Source of the DNA: Clostridia bacterium
Lineage (GTDB): Bacteria; Bacillota; Clostridia; Oscillospirales; Acutalibacteraceae
Assembly (NCBI GenBank): GCA_900768035.1
Contig: CAAGBH010000127.1
Coordinates: forward strand, 1 to 16,345
Direction of reading: 5' to 3'
Length of the DNA: 16,345 nucleotides
Positions 8,031 to 14,969 of the stretch are shown here, one piece after another; position 1 is the first letter of the stretch, and every line of letters starts with the position of its first letter. The translations under genes and the position numbers were made by a program. Below the pieces are notes generated by a model. It did no database searches. It had not been told where the DNA came from and saw only the letters and a list, made by a program, of their open reading frames with translations.

Positions 8031-8058
8031 AAACCAAGCCGAAAGGGCTTGGTTTTTT
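8031..8058 (+). terminator. Second strong hairpin terminator ahead of the BMC locus
   Basis: AAACCAAGCC (8031-8040) pairs with GGCTTGGTTT (8046-8055) across a GAAAG loop and ends in six Ts (8053-8058). With the first terminator it insulates the BMC operon from the tRNA gene. The 40 nt between the two hairpins hold nothing I recognise. Confidence 0.85.
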
Positions 8059-8066
8059 GAATTTAT

Positions 8067-8111
8067 CAGAAAAAATAACATTAAATGTGTGGTTTTGTGT
8101 TATTTTTTCTG
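8067..8111. repeat. Perfect 14-bp inverted repeat upstream of the dehydratase promoter
   Basis: CAGAAAAAATAACA (8067-8080) and its exact reverse complement TGTTATTTTTTCTG (8098-8111), separated by 17 nt. The arms lie 31 bp apart, about three helical turns, and end 19 bp before the -35. It could be a regulator site or a weak AT-rich hairpin. Confidence 0.6.
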
Positions 8112-8150
8112 TTTTTTGTTGTGGTTTTGCTTGACAACGGTGTGGTTTCG
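8088..8150 (+). repeat. Three phased direct repeats TGTGGTTT(T/C)G
   Basis: TGTGGTTTTG at 8088-8097 and 8120-8129, and TGTGGTTTCG at 8141-8150. Start-to-start distances are 32 and 21 bp. The second copy abuts the -35 hexamer and the third lies in the -35/-10 spacer. Likely binding sites for a regulator of the BMC operon. Confidence 0.6.
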
Positions 8151-8159
8151 TGATAAAAT
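8131..8159 (+). promoter_or_regulatory. Promoter of the propanediol dehydratase operon
   Basis: TTGACA (8131-8136), 17-nt spacer, TAAAAT (8154-8159) preceded by TGA (extended -10). The predicted start near 8166 gives a leader of about 55 nt ending in GGGAGG (8210-8215), 6 nt before ATG 8222. Confidence 0.8.
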
Positions 8160-8221
8160 GACAATGTAAAATAGTAAAATTATCGGGTTTTGCCCGTTTT
8201 ATATCTTACGGGAGGTAAATT

Positions 8222-10750
8222 ATGGCTTCTGTTTATACTAAAAAAATCGAAAAGAGCGCCCGCATACCGAAACTTATCGAGCATTTGTTTGAAAAAATGC
8301 CTGAGATTGAGTCGGACCGTGCGGTATTGCTTACTGAGTCTTACCGTCAAACTGAGGGACAGCCGATTGTTTTGCGTCGTGCAAAGGCATTCGCTCATAT
8401 TTTAGATGGATTACCGATTACAATTCGTCCGTTGGAACTGATTGTCGGCAGTAACACAAAGTCACCTCGAAGTTGTCAGGTTTTCCCTGAATATTCTTAC
8501 ACTTGGCTTCAGGACGAGTTTGATACTGTTGCAACAAGAAGTGCTGACCCGTTTTACATATCGCAAGAAACTAAGGAAACTCTTAAAAAGGTATATCCTT
8601 ATTGGAAAGGTAAAACAACAAGTGAACTTGCAACTTCTTATATGTCTGACGAAGCGCTTACCGCTATCGACCATAATATGTTCACCCCCGGTAACTATTT
8701 TTATAATGGTATCGGGCACCTGACTGTAGATTACGGTAAGATTTTAAGAATCGGTTTCAAGGGTATTAAAAAAGAAGCGGAAGACGCTTTGAATAAACTC
8801 AATGTTGCTGATAGCGATTATGCTAAACGCTATAACTTCTTGCAATCGGTAATAATCAGTTGCGATGCGGTTTGCAGATATGCTATGCGCTATGCCCAAT
8901 TGGCAAGAAAAGAGGCAACAGAATGTGGTGACGAAACCCGAAAGGCTGAGTTGCTCAAAATCGCCTCTAACTGTGACAGAGTGCCGGCAAACAGTGCCAC
9001 CTCGTTTTATGAGGCTTGCCAATCTTTTTGGTTTGTTCAGATGTTATTACAGACCGAATCGAGCGGACACTCAATTTCACCCGGTAGATTTGACCAATAT
9101 ATGTATCCTTATTATAAAGCAGATTTGGAAAAGGGTGTTATTACACGAGAATTTGCACAGGAACTTATCGACTGTATATGGGTAAAACTAAACGACCTTA
9201 ATAAAGTTCGTGATGCTGCTTCTGCAGAGGGCTTTGCGGGTTACAGTTTATTCCAGAACCTTATTGTTGGCGGTCAGGATTCAGAGGGAAGAGATGTATC
9301 GAACGATATATCTTATATGTGTATGAATGCTACAATGCACGTTCATTTGCCTCAACCGTCATTCTCGGTTCGTGTTTGGAATGGAACTCCTCACGAATTT
9401 ATGCTCCGTGCGGCAGAGGTTACAAGAACAGGCGTGGGACTTCCTGCTTATTATAATGACGAGGTTATTATCCCGTCTTTGCAAAGCAGAGGACTTACAT
9501 TAGAAGATGCCCGTGACTATAACATAATAGGTTGTGTTGAACCTCAAAAATGGGGCAAGACAGATGGTTGGCACGATGCAGCGTTCTTTAATATGTGCCG
9601 TCCGCTTGAAATGGTATTTTCGAATGGTTTAGATAATGGTGTTCAGATAGGCCCAAGAACAGGCGATGTAAGTGAAATGAAAACCTTTGATGAGTTTTAT
9701 GATGCTTATAAAACTCAGATGAAATATTTTATTGAACTTATGGTTAATGCCGACAATGCTATTGATTTGGCACACGCTGAACTTTGCCCGTTGCCATTCC
9801 AGTCTTCAATGGTGGAAGACTGTATCGGCAGAGGCAAGAGTCTGCAAGAGGGCGGTGCGGTTTATAACTTTACAGGTCCACAAGGTTTTGGTATTGCCAA
9901 TATGGCGGATGCACTTTTTGCTATCAAAACTTTGGTGTTTGAACAAAAGGCTGTAACTTTGCAAGAGTTTAAAAATGCTCTTGATAATAATTACGGTAAA
10001 GATATGGACGCTAAACAGGCAGAAAAACTTACTTCTGAGGTTGCAAAAAGATTGGTTAAAGACGGTAAGACTTTAACTGCCGAAGATGTTAAGAAAATTT
10101 ACGAAACAGTAGGAACTAATCCTTGCTCTGAAATTGAAAAGGCAGAGTATCAGCGCTTGCTTGATAAAATTTCGCAACTTCCGAAGTTTGGTAATGATAT
10201 CCCCGAAGTTGATGATTTTGCAAGAGATGTGGCGTATACATACACCCGTCCGTTACTTAATTATAGAAACCCAAGAGGCGGTCAATTCCAAGCAGGTTTA
10301 TATCCTGTGTCGGCTAATGTTCCGCTTGGCGCACAGACAGGTGCTACACCTGACGGACGTCTTGCTAACACTCCTGTGGCAGACGGTGTTTCTCCCGCTG
10401 CAGGCAGAGACATAAAAGGTCCGACAGCCGCCGCAAACTCAGTTTCGAGGCTCGACCATTATATTGCCTCTAACGGAACATTATTTAATATGAAGTTCCA
10501 CCCGAGCGCACTTGCGGGTGAAGGCGGTCTTGAAAGTTTTGTGGCTTTGGTTCGAGGATATTTCGACCAAAAGGGAAGTCATATGCAATTTAATGTTGTT
10601 AGTCGTGAGACCTTGCGTGATGCACAGAAGAATCCTGAAAAATATAAGTCTTTGGTAGTGCGTGTTGCGGGTTACAGCGCTCTGTTTACAACCCTTTCCC
10701 GTTCTTTACAGGACGATATTATCAACCGTACTGAACAGGGGGAATTTTAA
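8222..10750 (+). CDS. Glycyl radical B12-independent 1,2-propanediol dehydratase
   Basis: An 842-aa glycyl radical enzyme that removes water from 1,2-propanediol to give propionaldehyde inside the microcompartment. The thiyl-radical cysteine lies in I-I-G-C438-V-E440-P; the glycyl radical loop RVAGYSA has G817. Diol-binding residues are visible: H166 (GIGH), H283 (SGH), E440 and D452 (WHD). These positions agree, as I recall, with the characterised Roseburia inulinivorans enzyme and fit the His/His/Glu/Asp diol site of glycerol dehydratase, rather than choline lyase or pyruvate formate-lyase. There is no long N-terminal targeting extension. ATG 8222 has a strong GGGAGG. The activase follows directly with no gap. 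Glycerol as substrate cannot be excluded, but the aldolase downstream favours propanediol. Confidence 0.92.
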   Translation: MASVYTKKIEKSARIPKLIEHLFEKMPEIESDRAVLLTESYRQTEGQPIVLRRAKAFAHILDGLPITIRPLELIVGSNTKSPRSCQVFPEYSYTWLQDEFDTVATRSADPFYISQETKETLKKVYPYWKGKTTSELATSYMSDEALTAIDHNMFTPGNYFYNGIGHLTVDYGKILRIGFKGIKKEAEDALNKLNVADSDYAKRYNFLQSVIISCDAVCRYAMRYAQLARKEATECGDETRKAELLKIASNCDRVPANSATSFYEACQSFWFVQMLLQTESSGHSISPGRFDQYMYPYYKADLEKGVITREFAQELIDCIWVKLNDLNKVRDAASAEGFAGYSLFQNLIVGGQDSEGRDVSNDISYMCMNATMHVHLPQPSFSVRVWNGTPHEFMLRAAEVTRTGVGLPAYYNDEVIIPSLQSRGLTLEDARDYNIIGCVEPQKWGKTDGWHDAAFFNMCRPLEMVFSNGLDNGVQIGPRTGDVSEMKTFDEFYDAYKTQMKYFIELMVNADNAIDLAHAELCPLPFQSSMVEDCIGRGKSLQEGGAVYNFTGPQGFGIANMADALFAIKTLVFEQKAVTLQEFKNALDNNYGKDMDAKQAEKLTSEVAKRLVKDGKTLTAEDVKKIYETVGTNPCSEIEKAEYQRLLDKISQLPKFGNDIPEVDDFARDVAYTYTRPLLNYRNPRGGQFQAGLYPVSANVPLGAQTGATPDGRLANTPVADGVSPAAGRDIKGPTAAANSVSRLDHYIASNGTLFNMKFHPSALAGEGGLESFVALVRGYFDQKGSHMQFNVVSRETLRDAQKNPEKYKSLVVRVAGYSALFTTLSRSLQDDIINRTEQGEF

Positions 10751-11542
10751 ATGGATGACTCGATTCTCTCGGCTAAAGGGCGGATATTTGATATTCAGCG
10801 TTTTTCAACCCATGACGGCCCAGGGATTAGAACGATAGTTTTCTTGAAAGGTTGCGCTCTTCGTTGCCGTTGGTGCTGTAATCCTGAGTCACAATCATTT
10901 GAAATTCAGCAAATGAACCAAAAAGGCAAGATAAAAACTATCGGACAGGATGTTACGGTAGCAGAGGTGCTTGAAGAAGTGCTTCGTGACCGCCCTTACT
11001 ATCGCCGTTCAGGCGGAGGGATTACCCTTTCGGGCGGCGAAGCAATGTTGCAACCCGATTTTGCAATATCTTTGCTTAAAGCCTGTAAAGAAAACGGAAT
11101 CAATACCGCTATTGAAACTACTGCTTTTGCAGACAGTTCTGTGGTTGAAAGGTTTATCCCTTATGTTGACTTGTTTTTAATGGATATAAAACATATAAAC
11201 AGCGCAAAACATCAGGAATTTACCACGAAACCAAATGAGAAAATTTTAGAGAATGCAAAACTTATTGCCGAAAAGGCAAAAAAACTTATAATCCGTGTTC
11301 CTGTTATTCCAACATTTAATGATACCGAACAGGAAATTGCAGATATAGCATCATTTACTGCAACACTTCCAAATGTAAATGAGATACATTTATTACCGTA
11401 TCACCGAATGGGGCGGGATAAATATGAGGGACTTTCACGGCCGTATTCTATGGGAGATATTCTTCCGCCTACAACAGAAAAAATGGAACAACTTCTCGGC
11501 GTAGCAAAGAGTTACGGACTGATAACAAGGTTAGGGGGTTAA
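10751..11542 (+). CDS. Glycyl radical enzyme activating enzyme (radical SAM)
   Basis: A 263-aa radical SAM activase that uses a [4Fe-4S] cluster and S-adenosylmethionine to make the glycyl radical on G817 of the dehydratase. The N-terminal FDIQRFSTHDGPGIRT is typical of the family; the cluster motif is C35-x3-C39-x2-C42, followed by an extra C43 and NPES; the SAM-binding loop is G-G-G-I-T-L-S-G-G-E (about 88-97). The two-cluster ferredoxin insert that many diol-dehydratase activases carry after NPES is absent: only about 45 residues without cysteine separate the motif from GGGITLSGGE. The ATG abuts the dehydratase stop, with GGGGGAA as ribosome binding site inside the end of that gene. Confidence 0.93.
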   Translation: MDDSILSAKGRIFDIQRFSTHDGPGIRTIVFLKGCALRCRWCCNPESQSFEIQQMNQKGKIKTIGQDVTVAEVLEEVLRDRPYYRRSGGGITLSGGEAMLQPDFAISLLKACKENGINTAIETTAFADSSVVERFIPYVDLFLMDIKHINSAKHQEFTTKPNEKILENAKLIAEKAKKLIIRVPVIPTFNDTEQEIADIASFTATLPNVNEIHLLPYHRMGRDKYEGLSRPYSMGDILPPTTEKMEQLLGVAKSYGLITRLGG

Positions 11543-11545
11543 AAA

Positions 11546-11920
11546 ATGAATATAGATAATCTTTTATCTTCGGGTGAAAAGGCTCGTATAATTCAGGAAA
11601 TTGTACCTGGTAAACAAATCACTTTGGCACATATTATCGCCAATCCCGACGATATTCTCTATTATAAATTAGGTCTTGACCCTGCTGAAGCACATTCGGG
11701 TGCTATAGGAATACTAACTTTAAGCCCGAGCGAGACTGCAATTATTGCAGGCGATATAGCGCTTAAGGCTTCAGGCGTGACATTGGGGTTTGTTGACAGA
11801 TTCAGCGGAACGGTTATCGTAACAGGCAGTGTTTCACAGGTTGAAGCCGCTTTGGCTGCGGTAACTGAGTATGCTGTGAAGAAGTTAGGCTTTGATGTTT
11901 GTGAGATGACCCGAACATGA
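11546..11920 (+). CDS. pduU: PduU/EutS-type BMC shell protein (circularly permuted)
   Basis: A 124-aa microcompartment shell hexamer protein of the PduU/EutS subgroup, where the BMC fold is circularly permuted. Family marks: the start R-I-I-Q-E-I-V-P-G-K-Q-I-T-L-A-H-I-I-A, the stretch AIGILTLSPSETAIIAGDIALKASGV and the later FVDRFSGTVIVTGSVSQVEAAL. In known members the N-terminal segments form a small beta-barrel that caps the pore, so it is probably not a metabolite channel; it may instead anchor other proteins such as the neighbouring GTPase. ATG 11546 lies 3 nt after the activase, with AGGGGG upstream. Its stop overlaps the next start as ATGA. Confidence 0.93.
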   Translation: MNIDNLLSSGEKARIIQEIVPGKQITLAHIIANPDDILYYKLGLDPAEAHSGAIGILTLSPSETAIIAGDIALKASGVTLGFVDRFSGTVIVTGSVSQVEAALAAVTEYAVKKLGFDVCEMTRT

Positions 11921-12348
11921 GGAAACTTTTATTGATAGGGCGAAGCGGTTGCGGTAAGACCTCTTTAACCCAAGCGCTTATGGGTGAAACACCCCACTAT
12001 CAAAAAACCCAAGGAATGGTATTTGATGATTTTCTGATTGATTCTCCCGGTGAATATGCAGAAAATCACGATTTAGGTTGTGCTTTGGCACTTTATTCTT
12101 ACGAGGCGGACGTTGTGGCGTTGCTGATTGCCGCTGACGATGATTATTCTCTATTTCCGCCTTGCATTACCTGTCTTGTCAACCGTGAGGTAATAGGAAT
12201 TGTAACAAAAATTGATAAAGCAAACCCCGAAAGAGCAAAAAGGTGGCTCAATTTGTCGGGTTGCAAAAAAGTGTTTTTTGTTAATTCTATGACGGGCGAG
12301 GGTGTAGAAAAAGTACTTGAACACCTAAAAACAACAAAAACAAAATAA
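11917..12348 (+). CDS. eutP: EutP/PduV-like small GTPase
   Basis: A 143-aa P-loop protein of the EutP/PduV family found in many BMC operons. P-loop G8-R-S-G-C-G-K-T15, switch II-like D42-S-P-G-E-Y (family form DTPGEY), and T97-K-I-D100 for guanine recognition are all visible. PduV associates with the shell and with microcompartment movement, and Salmonella EutP was reported to have acetate kinase activity; which applies here cannot be read from sequence. ATGA overlap with the pduU-like gene means coupled translation, consistent with a PduU-PduV partnership. It ends the first transcription unit; an AT-only dyad and a new promoter follow. Confidence 0.88.
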   Translation: MRKLLLIGRSGCGKTSLTQALMGETPHYQKTQGMVFDDFLIDSPGEYAENHDLGCALALYSYEADVVALLIAADDDYSLFPPCITCLVNREVIGIVTKIDKANPERAKRWLNLSGCKKVFFVNSMTGEGVEKVLEHLKTTKTK

Positions 12349-12366
12349 AAAACGGCAAAAACAAAG

Positions 12367-12384
12367 AAAAAACACTTGTTTTTT
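12367..12384 (+). other. AT-rich dyad between eutP and the next promoter
   Basis: AAAAAAC (12367-12373) can pair with GTTTTTT (12378-12384) around ACTT. The stem is almost only A-U, so at most it is a weak terminator with read-through. It adjoins the next -35 element. Confidence 0.3.
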
Positions 12385-12385
12385 G

Positions 12386-12414
12386 TTGACATTTTTAAAA
12401 AATTATGGTAAAAT
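12386..12414 (+). promoter_or_regulatory. Internal promoter of the aldolase-shell operon
   Basis: TTGACA (12386-12391), 17-nt spacer, TAAAAT (12409-12414) with TGG before the -10 (extended). Both hexamers and the spacer match the dehydratase promoter layout. The leader of about 50 nt ends in AAGGAGA (12456-12462), 7 nt before ATG 12470. Confidence 0.8.
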
Positions 12415-12469
12415 GGTCCCGTAAAGGACTTAAAAACAAATAAAAACCAAAAAGTAAGGAGATTACATT

Positions 12470-13261
12470 ATGGTAAACGAGTATGAAATCAAAAAACAAA
12501 TATGCGACATAGGTAAGCGTATCTATGACAGAGGAATGGTTGCTGCTAACGACGGTAATATTTCTGTCAAGTTGAATGACAACGAATTCCTTTGCACTCC
12601 TACAGGTGTTAGTAAGGGCTTTATGACTCCTGAATACATTTGTAAGGTAGACCGTGATGGTAAAGTTATTCAGGCAAACCCAGGTTTCAAACCTTCGTCT
12701 GAAATCAAAATGCATATGCGTGTTTATAAAGAGCGTCCTGATGTTAATTCTGTTGTGCACGCTCACCCAATGTATGCAACAGGTTTTGCTATTGCAGGCA
12801 TTCCGCTTACACAGCCGATTATGCCTGAAGCAGTTATCGCATTAGGTTGCGTTCCGATTGCTGAATACGGCACACCTTCAACCGAAGAAATTCCCGATGC
12901 TGTTTCAAAGTATTTGCAGTCTTTCGATGCTGTGCTTCTTGAAAATCACGGTGCACTTTCTTTCTCTGACAGTTTGCTTAATGCTTATCATAAAATGGAA
13001 TCTGTTGAATTTTATGCTAAGTTGCTCTACATATCAAATCAACTCGGCGGTCCTAAGGAATTATCTGATGCTCAGGTTCAGCGCTTGTATGAAATCCGCC
13101 GTCAGTTCGGCTTAAAGGGTAAACACCCTGCTGACCTTTGCCCCAATGCTAAAAGTGGCAAGCCAAGTTGTCACGGTTGCGGCGGTAATTGCACTTGTGG
13201 CGATAACGCTGATTTAGTTTCTGAAATCACTCGCCGTGTTCTTGAACAGATGGGCAAATAA
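12470..13261 (+). CDS. fucA: Class II aldolase (fuculose/rhamnulose-1-phosphate type) with encapsulation peptide
   Basis: A 263-aa zinc aldolase expected to split L-fuculose-1-phosphate (and/or rhamnulose-1-phosphate) into DHAP and lactaldehyde, the precursor of propanediol. Catalytic residues are visible: E78 (SSEIKMH), H97 and H99 (VVHAHP), and H160 (ENHG); AANDGNISVKL and TPTGVSKG bind the phosphate region. The normal fold ends near residue 215. Beyond it come a cysteine-rich linker (C224, C234, C237, C241, C243) and a C-terminal amphipathic helix (about 247-263, DLVSEITRRVLEQM), which looks like a BMC encapsulation peptide. The related ribulose-phosphate epimerase or methylthioribulose dehydratase functions are unlikely in this context. 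It heads the second transcription unit. Sugar specificity is inferred from context. Confidence 0.88.
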   Translation: MVNEYEIKKQICDIGKRIYDRGMVAANDGNISVKLNDNEFLCTPTGVSKGFMTPEYICKVDRDGKVIQANPGFKPSSEIKMHMRVYKERPDVNSVVHAHPMYATGFAIAGIPLTQPIMPEAVIALGCVPIAEYGTPSTEEIPDAVSKYLQSFDAVLLENHGALSFSDSLLNAYHKMESVEFYAKLLYISNQLGGPKELSDAQVQRLYEIRRQFGLKGKHPADLCPNAKSGKPSCHGCGGNCTCGDNADLVSEITRRVLEQMGK

Positions 13262-13273
13262 GAGGTGAGACGC

Positions 13274-13753
13274 TTGGACGAAAAATCTTTGCGTTCTTTA
13301 GTGGATACTATTGCCCGTCAGGTAACTTCACAGTATTCTGAAATCACACTTGATAAAGCCCGTAGCCTTAGCGAAAAAATTCGTGAAAAGGCAAAAAGTA
13401 TGGGTGTTAATGCGGTGGTTGCGGTTTCAAATAAAACTGCAAACCCAATACTTGTTGAGTGTATGGATGATGCTTATATTGCAAGTTATGACGTTGCGGT
13501 GCAAAAAGCATTCACTGTTGTTTCTCTTAAAATGTCAACCGCTCAGTTGAAACCGTTGGCACAACCGGGTGGCTCGCTTTACGGAATACAGTTTACCAAT
13601 AACGGAAAAATTGTTATTTTCGGTGGCGGCGAACCTTTGTGCAGTCCTACAGGACAGATTATCGGCGGTTTAGGTGTTAGCGGTGGCAGTGAAGAACAGG
13701 ATACCGCTTTGGCGGCTTATGGAAAAGAAATCTTTGAGAAAGGCGGAATATAA
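13274..13753 (+). CDS. GlcG/HbpS-like (PduO C-terminal domain type) protein
   Basis: A 159-aa protein of the haem-degrading/HbpS-like family (Pfam Haem_degrading), related to GlcG and to the C-terminal domain of PduO, often seen in BMC loci; its job there is not settled (haem or cofactor binding has been proposed). Family marks: ITLDKARSLSEKIREKAKSMGVNAVVAVSN, AFTVVSLKMSTAQL, and the glycine-rich IVIFGGGEPL...IGGLGVSGG. The first 20 residues (D-E-K-S-L-R-S-L-V-D-T-I-A-R-Q-V) form an amphipathic helix like an encapsulation peptide. I choose TTG 13274, 5 nt after GAGGTGA (13262-13268). The longer frame from GTG 13265 would begin within that ribosome binding site. It follows the aldolase by 12 nt and abuts the dehydrogenase gene. 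Confidence 0.8.
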   Translation: MDEKSLRSLVDTIARQVTSQYSEITLDKARSLSEKIREKAKSMGVNAVVAVSNKTANPILVECMDDAYIASYDVAVQKAFTVVSLKMSTAQLKPLAQPGGSLYGIQFTNNGKIVIFGGGEPLCSPTGQIIGGLGVSGGSEEQDTALAAYGKEIFEKGGI

Positions 13754-14953
13754 ATGGATATAAATGCTTCCAATATTGAGGAAATTGTCCGTCAGGTGCT
13801 TAGTGATATGAAAGGCAGCGCCCCTGCTGCTTCTTCGGCATCAGGCAATATTCCCTCTACCGCCCATGTTGCTATGTTGACAGGTTTGGAAAAATTCGAG
13901 GTTAAAGAATATCCAATGCCTCAAGTTGGCGACGACGATATTTTGGTTAAGGTTGAAGGTTGCGGCGTTTGCGGAACAGACGCTCACGAATTTAAGCGTG
14001 ACCCCTTCGGTCTTATCCCTGTGGCTTTAGGTCATGAAGGCACAGGCGAAATCGTTAAAATGGGTAAAAATGTTAAAAAAGACAGTGCGGGCAAACCTTT
14101 GGCAGTTGGCGATAAGGTTGTTACCTGTATGATATTTAAAGATAACCCCGATATTACAATGTATGACCTTAATAAACAGAATGTCGGCGGTGCTGATGTA
14201 TACGGTTTGTTACCTGATGATGATATTCACTTGAACGGTTGGTTCAGTGATTACATATTGGTAAGAGGCGGTTCTACAGTATTTAATGTAAGCGATTTGG
14301 ATTTGGATTCACGAATCCTTATTGAGCCTTGCGCAGTGCTTATTCACGCAGTAGAACGTGCTAAGACAACCGGAATACTTCGTTTTAACAGCCGTGTTGT
14401 TGTTCAGGGTTGCGGACCTATCGGTCTTATCTGTATTGCAATACTTAGAACAATGGGTATTGAAAACATCGTGGCAGTTGACGGTGAGCAGAAACGTCTT
14501 GATTTTGCTCGTAAGATGGGCGCAGATAATACTGTAAACTTCAAAGACCATAAGGGAATTGAAGCATTGACAGGCGCTGTTGAGTCTGCATTCGGCGGAT
14601 ACCCTGCTGATTTTGCTTTCCAATGCACAGGTTCACCTATTGCTCACAGCAATATTTATAAGTTTATCCGTAACGGCGGCGGACTTTGCGAATTAGGATT
14701 CTTTATTAACGGCGGTGACGCTACAATTAATCCTCACTTCGATATATGCGCAAAGGAAATCACAACTGTAGGTTCTTGGGTTTACACCTTGCGTGACTAT
14801 GTAACCACATTTGATTTCTTAAAGCGTGCTAAAGGAATCGGTCTTCCGTTGGAAGAACTTATAACTCATAAATATCCGTTAGAACAAATTAATGAAGCAT
14901 TGCAAACCAATCTCAAAATGGAAGGTTTGAAAATTGCTATCGTTAATAAATAA
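13754..14953 (+). CDS. Zinc-type (MDR) alcohol dehydrogenase with N-terminal encapsulation peptide
   Basis: A 399-aa medium-chain dehydrogenase that probably reduces propionaldehyde (or lactaldehyde) with NADH and so regenerates NAD+ inside the compartment. Residues 1-21 (N-I-E-E-I-V-R-Q-V-L-S-D-M) make an amphipathic helix, joined by an Ala/Ser linker (about 22-36) to the catalytic domain: classic N-terminal encapsulation peptide layout. Catalytic zinc ligands are C73 (GVCGTD), H94-E95 (GHEGTG) and probably C183 (EPC). The Rossmann motif is G209-C-G-P-I-G214, with an acidic residue (AVDGE) after it, suggesting NAD. The four-cysteine structural zinc lobe of classic alcohol dehydrogenases is missing. 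The ATG follows the previous stop with no gap. Substrate assignment rests on context. Confidence 0.85.
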   Translation: MDINASNIEEIVRQVLSDMKGSAPAASSASGNIPSTAHVAMLTGLEKFEVKEYPMPQVGDDDILVKVEGCGVCGTDAHEFKRDPFGLIPVALGHEGTGEIVKMGKNVKKDSAGKPLAVGDKVVTCMIFKDNPDITMYDLNKQNVGGADVYGLLPDDDIHLNGWFSDYILVRGGSTVFNVSDLDLDSRILIEPCAVLIHAVERAKTTGILRFNSRVVVQGCGPIGLICIAILRTMGIENIVAVDGEQKRLDFARKMGADNTVNFKDHKGIEALTGAVESAFGGYPADFAFQCTGSPIAHSNIYKFIRNGGGLCELGFFINGGDATINPHFDICAKEITTVGSWVYTLRDYVTTFDFLKRAKGIGLPLEELITHKYPLEQINEALQTNLKMEGLKIAIVNK

Positions 14954-14969
14954 ACGGGAGAGATAGTTT

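Noticed and set aside
7948..8130. Integrated element or attachment site next to tRNA-Ser
   Set aside because: tRNA genes are common integration sites, but I see no integrase and no duplicate of the tRNA 3' end in the window; the stretch holds two terminators and repeats only.
8131..8221. CcpA (cre) site at the dehydratase promoter
   Set aside because: No stretch matches the palindromic cre consensus around a central CG.
8222..8360. Encapsulation peptide at the N-terminus of the dehydratase
   Set aside because: The first helix belongs to the normal glycyl radical enzyme fold and the length equals non-extended relatives.
13265..13273. GTG start for the HbpS-like gene
   Set aside because: The GTG lies inside the GAGGTGA ribosome binding site that serves TTG 13274.
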